A DNA stretch of 53,981 bases, taken from NCBI RefSeq assembly GCF_003014655.1, contig NZ_PYAT01000016.1:1-53981 (forward strand). The letters run 5' to 3'. Every line of letters begins with the position of its first letter. Positions within the stretch are counted from its first letter, which is position 1. The notes beneath the pieces were generated by a model that saw only the letters and a list, made by a program, of their open reading frames with translations, ran no database searches and was not told the DNA's origin. This stretch comes from Planomicrobium soli. Its GTDB lineage: Bacteria > Bacillota > Bacilli > Bacillales_A > Planococcaceae. The position numbers and the translations under genes were made by a program. Below are positions 15,721 through 25,635 of this stretch, in pieces.

Positions 15721-18700
15721 GTGCCATTACGAATCGTATATGGGCGCGCAGGGTCCGGAAAAACCCGGTTTATGCAAGACGAAATCGTAGAAGAATTAAA
15801 ACAACGGGCAGATGGCGATCCGATCTTTTTGATCGTACCCGACCAGATGTCTTTTTCAACTGAGTACCGGCTATCGACAACCGATGGCATGAAAGGGACA
15901 ATCCGGGCGCAAGCCATGACTTTTAAACGCTTAGCCTGGCGGGTATTGCAGGAAGTTGGCGGAATTAGCCGAAAAGAAGTGGATACATTCGGCTATCGTA
16001 TGCTGATTCGAAGCCTGCTAGAAGAGCACCGGGAAGATTTCCAATTGTTCCGGCGTGCTGCCGGAAAAAGAGGCTTTACCGACCAGATTGAACAATTAGT
16101 AAAAGAGTTTTCCAGATACTGTGTCGCTTGCGATGAATTGACTGCTATCCGCTCTTCTTTGTCTGAAGCGGGAGCTCCAAGAACCTTGCTTGACAAGGCG
16201 GCGGATCTGGAACTGATCCTTATAGAAATTGAAAGCCGTCTGGGAAAAGTTTTTGTCGATTCCGAAGGACATCTTGCCCTGTTGTCGGAAAAGATAAAGC
16301 ATTCCGAGACAGTGAAAAAAGCAGAAATCTATATGGATGGATTCGTGACATTTACTGCCCGGGAGTTTGAAATCATTGGCGAGTTGATGAAGTACGCAAA
16401 ATCCGTGACGATTGCCTTGCCCATGGACGATCAGGCTGATCCCCAAGATGAACAAGCATTGTTCTTCCAATCGGCAATTACAGCTCAACGATTGATTGAG
16501 CAGGCTAGAAAAGAAGGCGTAGCTATTGATCCTTCTGTTTACAAGGATTCCCCACGCCGCTTCAATAACCGTGAACTTTCCCACTTGGAGGAGCATTTTG
16601 ATGACTATCCTATGCAAAAAACAGTGTCAGAAGGAAAGATATCTATAATTGAAGCATCAAACAGAAGAGCAGAAATGCATGCCGTAGCTAGAAGCATTCG
16701 CGATCAAGTAAGAAGCGGCATGCGTTATAACGAAATTGCCCTTTTATATCGGGATCCGGAAGTATACGACGAGTTGATCAATACAATTTTTCCGCAATAC
16801 GATATCCCTTATTTCATCAGCCGTAAAAAGTCGATGCTTCATCATCCGCTGGTTGAATTCAGCCGCTCGGTTCTGGAAGCAATCCTTTCCAATTTTTCCT
16901 ACGAACCGGTCTTCCGGGCAGTAAAGACAGATTTGTTTTTTCCGGAAGGCAACGTTGCAAAATGGCGTGAAAGAAGCGATATACTAGAAAATTTCATTAT
17001 TGCAAACGGAATTTATGGCGAGCGGTGGTTCGAAGAAAATCGCTGGTTCTATAAAAAATACCGAGGACTGGAATTCCATACAGGCATTCAAACAGATGAA
17101 GAATTGGCGATGCAAATGGAATTGCATGCAGTCCGCGATTTGGTGCGGGAGCCGCTTGCCGGCTTGAAAAATAACTTGGATCACTGTGCTACTGGTAAGG
17201 AAATCGCCCAAGCGCTGTTTTTATTCATAGAAGAAATGGACGTCTATGCAAAAATACAGCACCTTAAAGAACGGGAAGAAGCGGAGCATCGCTTGCTTGC
17301 AGCTACAGAGCATGAGCAAGCTTGGAACCAATGGATTGGTGTGCTGGACCAGTTTGTGCTTATGTTCGGGGATAAAGAGCTTGAGCTTGCGACAGCAGTT
17401 AAAATTTTGGACGAAGGATTTGAAACACTGGAATTTTCCCGTATTCCGACTTCCCTCGATCAAGTGACAGTTTCGAAAATTGATTTGGCACGATTAATGG
17501 ATATCAAATCGGTCTTTGTTATTGGCGCTAACGACGGCGTATTGCCTAGAAGAATTGAACAGGAAGGTTTGTTGACCGATACCGATCGGGATTGGTTTGC
17601 CCAAATCGGCATTGAATTGGCGCCTTCATCCAAAACTAGGCTTATGGACGAAACTTATATGGTATACCGGGCGTTTACTTCGGCTTCTGATTTGCTGACG
17701 GTGTCATATCCGATTGCAGACGAAGAAGGAAAGGCATTATTGCCATCTCTTTATATTCAAAAGCTGGTGGATATGTTTGCACTGGTCATTCAGCCAGCGG
17801 TCATCGATCCTGAAGAATTAACAGAAGCCTCGCATGTGGAATATATTTCGCACCCGCGTGCAACTTTATCGTATTTGACTTCTCAAATACGAGGAGGAGA
17901 ACTAGGGCCTGAATGGCGTGCGGTGCTTGCTTATTACCATGAAGATCCGTTTTGGTCTTCGGTAGTGGACCGGATTCTGGCGCCTATCGGACCGAACAAA
18001 GCAGACGAACTTCGGGAAGAAATTGCGGACCCCTTATACGGAACGCCTATTTCTTCAAGCGTATCGCGTGTTGAAACCTATTTTAGCTGTCCGTTTGCGC
18101 ATTATGTCCAATACGGTTTGCGGCTTGAAGAACGCGATCAGTATAAGCTGGCGGCGCCTGCAATGGGCGATTTGTTCCATGCGGCCATCAAATGGATTTC
18201 TGATGAAGTGAACCGGTTGAATGTGTCCTGGTCTTCATTATCCCGCAAACAGTGCCAAGAGCTGGCCAAGCAAGCGATGGAACAACTGACGCCTTACTTT
18301 GTTAACCGTATATTGATCAGTTCGCACCGCTACCGCTACATTCAGCATAAGCTTGAGGGCATCATCCGCCAAACTGCTTTCATGCTGAGCAAACACGCAA
18401 AAGTAACTGGGTTTGCACCCGTTGCGCTGGAAGTCGGCTTTGGGCCAAAAGAAACGATTCCGCCGCTCGGCATCAATTTGAAAAAAGGTCGAAAGATGAA
18501 TGTAAGAGGGCTCATCGACCGTATTGATTCCACGAACATTAATGGCAAGCCCTATATCCGCATCGTCGATTACAAATCATCCAAGCAAGGGCTCGATTTG
18601 AGTGATGTCTACCATGGCCTCGCTCTTCAAACTTTTACGTACCTTGACGTGGCGCTGACTCACTCAGAGCGATGGGTAGGAGAAGCGGCTGAACCAGCAG

Positions 18701-19197
18701 GCGTTCTATATTTTCATATGCATAACCCCATGCTGAAGCTGACAAAACTGATGACTTCGGAAGAGCTGGAAGAAGAAGTGGCTAAATCGTTCAAGATGAA
18801 CGGACTGATAGTGGAAGACCCGAACGTTATTTATGCAATGGATGAAGACATCGAAGGGTTTTCAAATATTATTCCGGTTCGGATGAACAAAAAAGGCGGA
18901 ATTTCAAAGTCCCAATCCAAAACAGTCCTGAAAGAGGACATGGAAGTAATCCGCAGATTTGTCCGCAACAAGCATCAAGCTGCCGGCAATGGGATTCTAG
19001 ATGGGGATACACGCATCATCCCGTATAAAGTGAAAGAAGATACGCCATGCCAATTTTGTTCATACCGCTCAATTTGCCAATTTGATCCTGCAGATCCCGA
19101 ACAATCGTACCGGAAATTACCGGCATTGCCAGCCGATAAAGCGGTGGAAATGATAAGAAAGGAGACGACAGAGAATGATTCCGATAAAACCAGCTGA
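15721..19197 (+). CDS. addB: ATP-dependent helicase/nuclease subunit AddB
   Basis: AddB partners AddA in the helicase-nuclease that resects double-strand breaks up to a Chi site for RecA loading. The 1158 residues start at GTG 15721 (GAGAGGTG upstream). The Walker A-like GRAGSGKT is at 8-15. A C-terminal RecB-type nuclease domain (about 780-1130) includes IVDYKSS, and the four cysteines of the AddB iron-sulfur cluster are present at 790, 1110, 1113 and 1119, with the spacing known from Bacillus subtilis AddB. The protein is full-length. Its end overlaps addA by 23 bases. A LexA-like palindrome lies upstream. Confidence 0.97.
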   Translation: MPLRIVYGRAGSGKTRFMQDEIVEELKQRADGDPIFLIVPDQMSFSTEYRLSTTDGMKGTIRAQAMTFKRLAWRVLQEVGGISRKEVDTFGYRMLIRSLLEEHREDFQLFRRAAGKRGFTDQIEQLVKEFSRYCVACDELTAIRSSLSEAGAPRTLLDKAADLELILIEIESRLGKVFVDSEGHLALLSEKIKHSETVKKAEIYMDGFVTFTAREFEIIGELMKYAKSVTIALPMDDQADPQDEQALFFQSAITAQRLIEQARKEGVAIDPSVYKDSPRRFNNRELSHLEEHFDDYPMQKTVSEGKISIIEASNRRAEMHAVARSIRDQVRSGMRYNEIALLYRDPEVYDELINTIFPQYDIPYFISRKKSMLHHPLVEFSRSVLEAILSNFSYEPVFRAVKTDLFFPEGNVAKWRERSDILENFIIANGIYGERWFEENRWFYKKYRGLEFHTGIQTDEELAMQMELHAVRDLVREPLAGLKNNLDHCATGKEIAQALFLFIEEMDVYAKIQHLKEREEAEHRLLAATEHEQAWNQWIGVLDQFVLMFGDKELELATAVKILDEGFETLEFSRIPTSLDQVTVSKIDLARLMDIKSVFVIGANDGVLPRRIEQEGLLTDTDRDWFAQIGIELAPSSKTRLMDETYMVYRAFTSASDLLTVSYPIADEEGKALLPSLYIQKLVDMFALVIQPAVIDPEELTEASHVEYISHPRATLSYLTSQIRGGELGPEWRAVLAYYHEDPFWSSVVDRILAPIGPNKADELREEIADPLYGTPISSSVSRVETYFSCPFAHYVQYGLRLEERDQYKLAAPAMGDLFHAAIKWISDEVNRLNVSWSSLSRKQCQELAKQAMEQLTPYFVNRILISSHRYRYIQHKLEGIIRQTAFMLSKHAKVTGFAPVALEVGFGPKETIPPLGINLKKGRKMNVRGLIDRIDSTNINGKPYIRIVDYKSSKQGLDLSDVYHGLALQTFTYLDVALTHSERWVGEAAEPAGVLYFHMHNPMLKLTKLMTSEELEEEVAKSFKMNGLIVEDPNVIYAMDEDIEGFSNIIPVRMNKKGGISKSQSKTVLKEDMEVIRRFVRNKHQAAGNGILDGDTRIIPYKVKEDTPCQFCSYRSICQFDPADPEQSYRKLPALPADKAVEMIRKETTENDSDKTS

Positions 19198-22100
19198 TGC
19201 CACATGGACTGATGCACAATGGCAAGCAATATGGGCAAAGGGACAAGACATGCTCGTTTCCGCAGCCGCCGGTTCCGGAAAAACGGCTGTCCTGATCAAC
19301 CGGATGATCGAAAAAGTGCTGGATGAGGAAAATCCGATTTCTGTTGATGAACTGCTGGTTGTTACATTTACTAACGCATCGGCCGCTGAAATGCGGCACC
19401 GTATGTCGAGTGCACTTGAACAAGCTGTAGCCGAAAATCCGGAATCCAAGCATTTGCGCAAGCAACTGCGCTTGATCAATAAAGCCCAAATTTCCACCCT
19501 GCATTCGTTTTGTCTGCAAGTGGTCAAGCAATATACTTACCTGATGGAAATCGATCCCGGTTTCCGTATTGCCAATGAAACAGAAGCAGCCTTATTGCGA
19601 GATGATGTGATGGAAGCGGTCCTTGAAGCGGCATATGAGGGAGAGCAGGCAGATGAAGTTTATCGCTTGGCAGACAGTTTTACTTCTGACCGCAGCGATC
19701 AGGCGATGGAAGTGCTGATCAGCAAATTGTACGATTATTCGCGCGTGCATCCGCAACCAGAGCAATGGCTTGAGCAAGTGCCAGCTCTTTATGATGTGCC
19801 CCTTGGCGCTTCCATTGACAGTTTGCCGTTTATCGGCGATTTGAAAATGGCTATCCGCCACGCATTCGAAGAAGCGATGCAAGTGACGCAAGAAGGCTGG
19901 CACATAGCCAATGCTCCAGATGGTCCAACCCTGTTGACCAATACTTTTGAAATGGACGCTGCAGTGATAAATACGGCGATCGAAGCGCTTGACGAGTCTT
20001 GGGAAAGCGTTTATTCGCTGGCAAAGACGTTCTCATGGGCAAAAGCGGCAAGCATCCGCAAAGACTCCTGCGATCCGGAATTAGCAGAAGAGGCAAAAGG
20101 CAAACGCAATCAAGCAAAGAAAATTGTAAATGAAGTGTTTGAAGCTTACTTTGTCCGGACACCGAAGCGGTTATTGGATGAGATGCGGGAAATGGCTCCT
20201 TTGATGAAAACATTGGTGCGCCTGACGCAAACTTTTGCCGATCAATATAAATTGCTGAAAATCGAGCGGGCACTTGTCGATTTTTCTGATTTGGAGCATT
20301 ACGCGCTGGAAGTTTTATCTGAAGAAGGCAAACCTTCCGCAATTGCTTTTGAATACCGAAATCTCTATAAAGAAGTTCTCGTAGACGAATATCAAGATAC
20401 GAACATGCTGCAAGAAACTATATTGAATCTCGTAAAGTCAGGCGATGAAGAAACAGGCAACCTCTTTATGGTTGGAGACGTCAAACAGTCCATTTACCGC
20501 TTTCGCTTAGCAGAACCGATGCTGTTTTTGGGCAAGTATTCCCGCTTTACGAAAGATGCCAGCAAATCGGGGCTGCGCATTGATTTAAATGCCAATTTCA
20601 GAAGCCGCAAAGAAGTATTGGACGGAACGAATTACATTTTCGCCCAGATTATGGGGGAGCGCGTCGGTGAAATAGATTACGATGAAGCGGCTGCCTTAAA
20701 AGCGTTGGCGCCTTATCCCGAACAAGATGTTCCGATCGAGTTGGCGTTGATCCACGAACCGGAATCCGAAGAAGAACCACCGGTAGACGACGACTTGGAA
20801 AAATCGCAATGGGAAGCCCGTTATATTGCAGGCAAAATCCGCGAGTTGATGGAGAAAGAAACTTTTGTCTATGATCCATGGAAACAAGCTCAGCGAAAAT
20901 TGGAGTACAGTGATATTGTTGTTTTAATGCGTTCGATGACTTGGTCGGGCGATTTCGTGGACGAATTCAAAAAGGCCGGCATTCCGCTATACGCAGAATT
21001 GACTGGCGGTTATTTTGACGCGCTGGAAGTGATGATCATGATGAATACATTGCGCGTCATTGACAACCCATATCAAGATATTCCGCTTGTTTCGGTGCTG
21101 CGGGCGCCGTTTATCGGACTTGCAGAAAATGAATTGGCAGAGATCCGCTTGGCTGCGCCGCAAGCTTCGTTTTATGAAGCGGTGAAAACTTTCATCCGTG
21201 GCGGTTCGGGCATTGATCCGGCAGCAGCGGAAAAGCTGCGCCGCTTCGTTGTTCAATTGGAAGACTGGCGCAACTTGGCGCGCCGGGGTTCATTGGCTGA
21301 ATTGATATGGCAAGTTTATTTGGACACCAGTTATTATGAAATGGTCGGCGCGATGTCAAACGGCAAGCAGCGGCAAGCGAATTTGCGCGCGTTGCATGAC
21401 CGGGCGCTGGAATATGAGAAAACGTCATTCCGCGGTTTGTTCCGCTTTCTCCGCTTTATAGACAGGATGCGGGAGCGGGGCGACGATTTAGGAACGGCCA
21501 AATCGCTGAGCGAAAAAGAAAATGTTGTTCGTCTTATGACAGTCCATAAATCAAAAGGGCTGGAGTTTCCGGTTGTCTTTTTTGCAGGAATCGGACGGTC
21601 GTTCAATGAAATGGATTTCCGCAAGTCGTATTTGCTTGATCAAGACTATGGCCTTGCAGTAAAAGCGGTGAATCCTGACACGCGTATCGAGTACACCTCG
21701 TTGCCGTTCTTGGCCGTTAAACAAGTAAAAGAACTGCAAATGAAGGCGGAAGAAATGCGGGTATTGTATGTGGCAATGACGCGTGCTAAAGAGCGCCTGT
21801 TTCTAACAGCTTCTGTCAAAGATATTGATAAGCTGTTCGAAAAATGGAAAGTGGCTTCTACTGAAGTGCGCCTCCCTGAATTTGTCCGCTCTAGGGCAAA
21901 AGGTTATTTGGACTGGATCGGTCCTGCCCTGTCCCGCCATCCGGATGCTAAGGAAATCTTTAATCTGAATGGCAACATTTTGCCGCATCATTCTCGTTTC
22001 CTTATTTCTGTAATTGAAACACGGGACCTCGATTCAAGTGCAGCGGTTCTTGAGGAGTTGCTGCAATCAAAAGAGGGAGACCGGGATTTTACAGAAGAAG

Positions 22101-22786
22101 TAGCGAAAAGATTTGATTTCCGTTATCCGCATCAGCATACAGTGGAAAAACGGTCCAAGCAATCTGTTTCAGAGATGAAACGGCTGCAAATGCTGCAGCG
22201 TTTGGATGAACCGGAATCCTTTATGCAAACGGCAACGTCAGAGCGGCGTACTATTTTTAACCGGCCTGATTTTATGCAGGAAAAACGGTTGTCCGCAGCA
22301 GATGTTGGTACGGCGGTCCATGCAGTCATGCAGCATCTGCCACTTGACCGGAAATTGTCGCGGGTTGAAATCAAAGAATTTACCGAAACTTTGGTCGGCA
22401 TGGAAATCCTGTCACCGGATGAAGGCAATGCGGTCAAAGTAAATGAAATTGAACGTTTTTATGAAAGTGATATTGCGCAGCGGTTGAAAAATGCAGCAAA
22501 CATCAAGCGGGAAGTACCGTTTACGTATGCTAGAGAGGACACTGAGGGTGATCATCAAATTATCCAGGGGATTGTCGATTGTTTGTTTGAAGAACCGGAT
22601 GGATGGGTGTTGCTCGATTATAAAACAGACCGGATCAGCCAGCTTTCAGATGTGCAAAGTGAAATGGCAGCCCGATATACGGTGCAACTTTCGGTTTATC
22701 AAGAAGCGGTTGAGGCTATTCTTGGAATTACGATCAAAGAGCGCTTGTTGTATTTGTTTGCGGCTGGCCATGAAGTGAAGATATAG
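19175..22786 (+). CDS. addA: ATP-dependent helicase/nuclease subunit AddA
   Basis: AddA is the 3'-5' UvrD-type helicase and second nuclease subunit of AddAB. The 1203 residues show Walker A SAAAGSGKT (29-37), the Walker B region VDEYQDTN (with the DEYQD signature), FRLAEP and NFRSRKEVL helicase motifs, VMTVHKSKGLEFPVV-type motif V (RLMTVHKSKGLEF), VAMTRAKERL, and a C-terminal nuclease domain with Asp1148-Tyr-Lys1150 in LLDYKTDR. The ATG at 19175 follows AAGGAGACGACAG and lies inside the 3' end of addB, indicating coupling. Length is close to family norm. Confidence 0.97.
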   Translation: MIPIKPADATWTDAQWQAIWAKGQDMLVSAAAGSGKTAVLINRMIEKVLDEENPISVDELLVVTFTNASAAEMRHRMSSALEQAVAENPESKHLRKQLRLINKAQISTLHSFCLQVVKQYTYLMEIDPGFRIANETEAALLRDDVMEAVLEAAYEGEQADEVYRLADSFTSDRSDQAMEVLISKLYDYSRVHPQPEQWLEQVPALYDVPLGASIDSLPFIGDLKMAIRHAFEEAMQVTQEGWHIANAPDGPTLLTNTFEMDAAVINTAIEALDESWESVYSLAKTFSWAKAASIRKDSCDPELAEEAKGKRNQAKKIVNEVFEAYFVRTPKRLLDEMREMAPLMKTLVRLTQTFADQYKLLKIERALVDFSDLEHYALEVLSEEGKPSAIAFEYRNLYKEVLVDEYQDTNMLQETILNLVKSGDEETGNLFMVGDVKQSIYRFRLAEPMLFLGKYSRFTKDASKSGLRIDLNANFRSRKEVLDGTNYIFAQIMGERVGEIDYDEAAALKALAPYPEQDVPIELALIHEPESEEEPPVDDDLEKSQWEARYIAGKIRELMEKETFVYDPWKQAQRKLEYSDIVVLMRSMTWSGDFVDEFKKAGIPLYAELTGGYFDALEVMIMMNTLRVIDNPYQDIPLVSVLRAPFIGLAENELAEIRLAAPQASFYEAVKTFIRGGSGIDPAAAEKLRRFVVQLEDWRNLARRGSLAELIWQVYLDTSYYEMVGAMSNGKQRQANLRALHDRALEYEKTSFRGLFRFLRFIDRMRERGDDLGTAKSLSEKENVVRLMTVHKSKGLEFPVVFFAGIGRSFNEMDFRKSYLLDQDYGLAVKAVNPDTRIEYTSLPFLAVKQVKELQMKAEEMRVLYVAMTRAKERLFLTASVKDIDKLFEKWKVASTEVRLPEFVRSRAKGYLDWIGPALSRHPDAKEIFNLNGNILPHHSRFLISVIETRDLDSSAAVLEELLQSKEGDRDFTEEVAKRFDFRYPHQHTVEKRSKQSVSEMKRLQMLQRLDEPESFMQTATSERRTIFNRPDFMQEKRLSAADVGTAVHAVMQHLPLDRKLSRVEIKEFTETLVGMEILSPDEGNAVKVNEIERFYESDIAQRLKNAANIKREVPFTYAREDTEGDHQIIQGIVDCLFEEPDGWVLLDYKTDRISQLSDVQSEMAARYTVQLSVYQEAVEAILGITIKERLLYLFAAGHEVKI

Positions 22787-22796
22787 GAGGATTTAT

Positions 22797-23975
22797 GTGA
22801 AATTACAACCCGTTTCGTTGAATGAGCGGGTGGAAGCGATTGATATGATGAGAGGGTTTTCGCTTCTCGGCATTTTAGTCATTAATATGTTAGCATTCCA
22901 CTCGCCGTTATCATACGTAGATCCATATACGTATTTTGCCCGGCCATACGACACCGAAATTTATGATTTTATCGATGTTTTTATCCAAGCGAGCTTCTAT
23001 CCGCTGTTTGCCATGCTTTTCGGATATGGTTTAGCTATGCAATATTTGAAAGCTGAAGAAAGAAAGCAGGCATTCATGCCGGTAGCCGTAAGACGGCTGC
23101 TGGTATTGCTGGCTATTGGGATACTCCACGCCTTTTTTCTATGGTATGGTGATATTCTTATCTCCTATGCCATTATCGGTTTTTTGCTGATCGGCATGCT
23201 AAGGCTATCATCAAAGCTGCTTGCGGGCATGGCACTATTGATTTATACGGTTCCACATGCTTTGATTCTTGCCTTAATGTTTTATGCAGTATCAATCAAT
23301 CCGAGCTTTTATACAGGGATCCAAGCTGTTCAAAGTTCAATTGATGCATATGCAAATGGAACTTTTATTGATATTTTTGCTCAACGTCTGTCAGATTGGG
23401 TATACAGCAATAACCCGTTTAATTTCATCGTTCTGCTTGCGACTATTCTGCCATTCATGATGGTTGGAGCGGCTGCTGCTAAATGGCGGTTGATTGAGCG
23501 GACCAAACACTATCGAAAGGTATGGATCTCTCTTGCAGTCGTACCGTTATTTGCCGGAGTGCTGCTGAAAGCGACGCCTCAACTTATTGATAAAAATTAT
23601 GCATATGTTTATTTGCAGGATTTTTTCGGAGGTCCGCTTGTGGCAATAGGCTATGCAGCCATTATTGCTTTGCTTGCTCAAAGTGAAGGTTTTCGGAAAC
23701 TGTTGCGTCCGCTCGGCCAAGTGGGCAGGATGTCGTTGACTATCTACATCATGCAGTCATTAATCGCGACATTTATTTTCTATTCATATGGTTTTGGCTT
23801 ATACGGCAAAGTGGATTTGCTGACCGGTACGCTGATTGCTCTTGGCATTTTCGCTATCCAAATGATTTTTGCGGAAGCCTGGCTGTCGAAGTTTAACCAA
23901 GGTCCGCTTGAAAAGTTGTGGAGAAGATGGACTTACGGGAAAAGTTTCAAAAAAAATAGCAATTCAAAACCTTGA
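22797..23975 (+). CDS. DUF418/YeiB-family polytopic membrane protein
   Basis: This 392-residue protein starts at GTG 22797, 7 bases after AGGAGG, and 10 bases after the addA stop, so it may be co-transcribed with addBA. The N-terminal motif ERVEAIDMMRGFSLLGILVINM (10-31) and the DUF418 C-terminal domain with GRMSLTIYIMQSLIA (around 310-324) define the YeiB/YxaH family, related to acyltransferase-3-like membrane proteins. About ten TM segments are visible. No biochemical function is firmly assigned. Confidence 0.85.
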   Translation: MKLQPVSLNERVEAIDMMRGFSLLGILVINMLAFHSPLSYVDPYTYFARPYDTEIYDFIDVFIQASFYPLFAMLFGYGLAMQYLKAEERKQAFMPVAVRRLLVLLAIGILHAFFLWYGDILISYAIIGFLLIGMLRLSSKLLAGMALLIYTVPHALILALMFYAVSINPSFYTGIQAVQSSIDAYANGTFIDIFAQRLSDWVYSNNPFNFIVLLATILPFMMVGAAAAKWRLIERTKHYRKVWISLAVVPLFAGVLLKATPQLIDKNYAYVYLQDFFGGPLVAIGYAAIIALLAQSEGFRKLLRPLGQVGRMSLTIYIMQSLIATFIFYSYGFGLYGKVDLLTGTLIALGIFAIQMIFAEAWLSKFNQGPLEKLWRRWTYGKSFKKNSNSKP

Positions 23976-24018
23976 GTGTGTATAATGAATGGAATCAAAG
24001 AAAAGGAGTGTTTATTGA

Positions 24019-24918
24019 ATGAAGCTGTTATCGTTTCGCTATGGAGAAAAAGAATGTTTTGGACCGAAAGTGAAAAAAGAAGAAGCCGTATGGGATGTAC
24101 TTGAAATACAACAACAATTAGAGGTCTTACCATCTTTTCCGGCACAGCTAATTGAAGGGATCGCGCAGGGAATGGAATTTGTCGAACAAGTCCGCAAGCT
24201 AGTGGAAGCTGCATCCCAATCTGATCGCCCTGAAGATTTTAAACACTCTTATTCAGAAATTGAATGGTTGGCGCCAATTTCAAGAACCCCTAAAAATATA
24301 ATTGCAATCGGCAAAAACTACGCGGATCATGCGAAAGAAATGGGTGCTGAAGCCCCTGAAAATTTAGTGGTTTTTACAAAAGCGCCGAATTGCATTGTGC
24401 CGGATGAGGCTACAGTGCCTGTCCATAGCGAATTAACGGATTCATACGATTATGAAGGCGAATTGGCGGTGGTTATCGGCAAAGCAGGAAAGTCGATTCC
24501 GAAGCAATTGGCTTATGATTATGTATTTGGTTATACGATTGCCAATGACTTAACAGCCCGTGACATTCAAAGCAAGCACCAGCAATTCTTTTTAGGGAAA
24601 AGCTTAGAGGGCTCTTGTCCGATGGGCCCATATTTAGTGACAAAAGATGAAATTCCAGAAGCGCAAAATTTGTCGATTGTTACCAAAGTGAACGATGAGG
24701 TCCGCCAAAACGGTAATACAGAAGATATGATTCGCCGTGTCGACGACATCATTGCCGAAGTATCAAAATATGTGGCGCTTGAACCGGGCGATGTGATTTT
24801 GACTGGAACTCCTGCTGGTGTCGGAAAAGGCTTTAATCCGCCGAAGTTTCTTAAAGCAGGCGATACAGTCAAAGTATCGATCGAATCAATCGGCACGCTC
24901 GTCACACATTTGTCATAA
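24019..24918 (+). CDS. yisK: Fumarylacetoacetate hydrolase-fold protein, YisK-like
   Basis: The 299-residue protein has an N-terminal cap domain (1-85) and a FAH domain (about 90-298). Metal ligands are recognisable: Glu146 and Glu148 in YEGELAVVIG and Asp177 in ANDLTARD; the SLEGSCPMGPYLVT and GDVILTGTPAGVG loops are conserved. Length and the following yisL gene match Bacillus subtilis YisK, reported as an oxaloacetate decarboxylase that can interact with the Mbl filament. The exact substrate here is inference from orthology. The ATG follows AAAAGGAG. Confidence 0.85.
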   Translation: MKLLSFRYGEKECFGPKVKKEEAVWDVLEIQQQLEVLPSFPAQLIEGIAQGMEFVEQVRKLVEAASQSDRPEDFKHSYSEIEWLAPISRTPKNIIAIGKNYADHAKEMGAEAPENLVVFTKAPNCIVPDEATVPVHSELTDSYDYEGELAVVIGKAGKSIPKQLAYDYVFGYTIANDLTARDIQSKHQQFFLGKSLEGSCPMGPYLVTKDEIPEAQNLSIVTKVNDEVRQNGNTEDMIRRVDDIIAEVSKYVALEPGDVILTGTPAGVGKGFNPPKFLKAGDTVKVSIESIGTLVTHLS

Positions 24919-24988
24919 CGGCAAGCTTGTCTATTAGTCCTCCACTTATGCTAAACTGAGAAGGACTAAATGATAAAGAGGTGACGTT

Positions 24989-25369
24989 TTGGACTTTTTA
25001 ACTCAAACTACACATTTTCACATTACAACTTGGGTTGTAGCGCTTGTACTTTTTTTGGTGGCAGCGTTTAAGGACCGGAACAGCAAAGGCCGCAAAATTC
25101 TTCATATGGTTCTGCGCTTGTTCTACGTTCTGGTTATTATCACTGGATTGGCATTGTTTATCGAATGGTCTTCTTCTGACGCGATGCAATACGGGTTGAA
25201 ATTCCTTTTCGGCTTGTTGACAATCGGCATGATGGAAATGGTTTTGGTCCGTTCGAAAAAGCAGAAACCGACAACTCTTTTCTGGGCATTGTTCGCGGTT
25301 TTCCTATTCGTGACCATGTTCTTAGGTTTCAGATTGCCGATAGGCATCAACTTTTTAGCGAATCTCTAA
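24989..25369 (+). CDS. yisL: YisL-family membrane protein (UPF0344)
   Basis: This 126-residue protein has four TM helices (about 10-27, 38-60, 68-86, 95-115) and begins THFHITTWVVALVLF, the typical start of the YisL/DUF1516 family of unknown function. TTG 24989 is used, with GAGGTGA 5 bases upstream; there is no in-frame ATG before residue 35. It follows yisK by 70 bases, as in Bacillus subtilis, and ends at its own terminator. Confidence 0.85.
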   Translation: MDFLTQTTHFHITTWVVALVLFLVAAFKDRNSKGRKILHMVLRLFYVLVIITGLALFIEWSSSDAMQYGLKFLFGLLTIGMMEMVLVRSKKQKPTTLFWALFAVFLFVTMFLGFRLPIGINFLANL

Positions 25370-25370
25370 A

Positions 25371-25398
25371 AAACAAGCGCAACTGCGCTTGTTTTTTT
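25371..25398 (+). terminator. Rho-independent terminator of yisL
   Basis: AAACAAGCGC / GCGCTTGTTT stem with a short AACT loop followed by eight T. Confidence 0.92.
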
Positions 25399-25635
25399 TG
25401 TTGAATGAAATCAAAAGTTCGACTCGGCTATAGAAGCTGAAGGACAATCTTCATTTATAAAAAGATAAAATTAAATAAAGCGCATAAGTCTGTTTATGCC
25501 GGAAATTCACAGTTTAGACGAAACCTGCTGAAAGAAACTTGTCTTTCATGAACTTTGCATGGCGGCAAAACTGGGATTTTGATAAAATGGACCGGGTGTA
25601 CAGATTATAGTTGCCTCATTGAAGGAGGATTTAGA

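Noticed and set aside
25570..25610. Promoter TTGCAT...GATAAA before the GH13-like gene
   Set aside because: The hexamers are 20 bases apart, too far for sigma-A; the real promoter was not identified.
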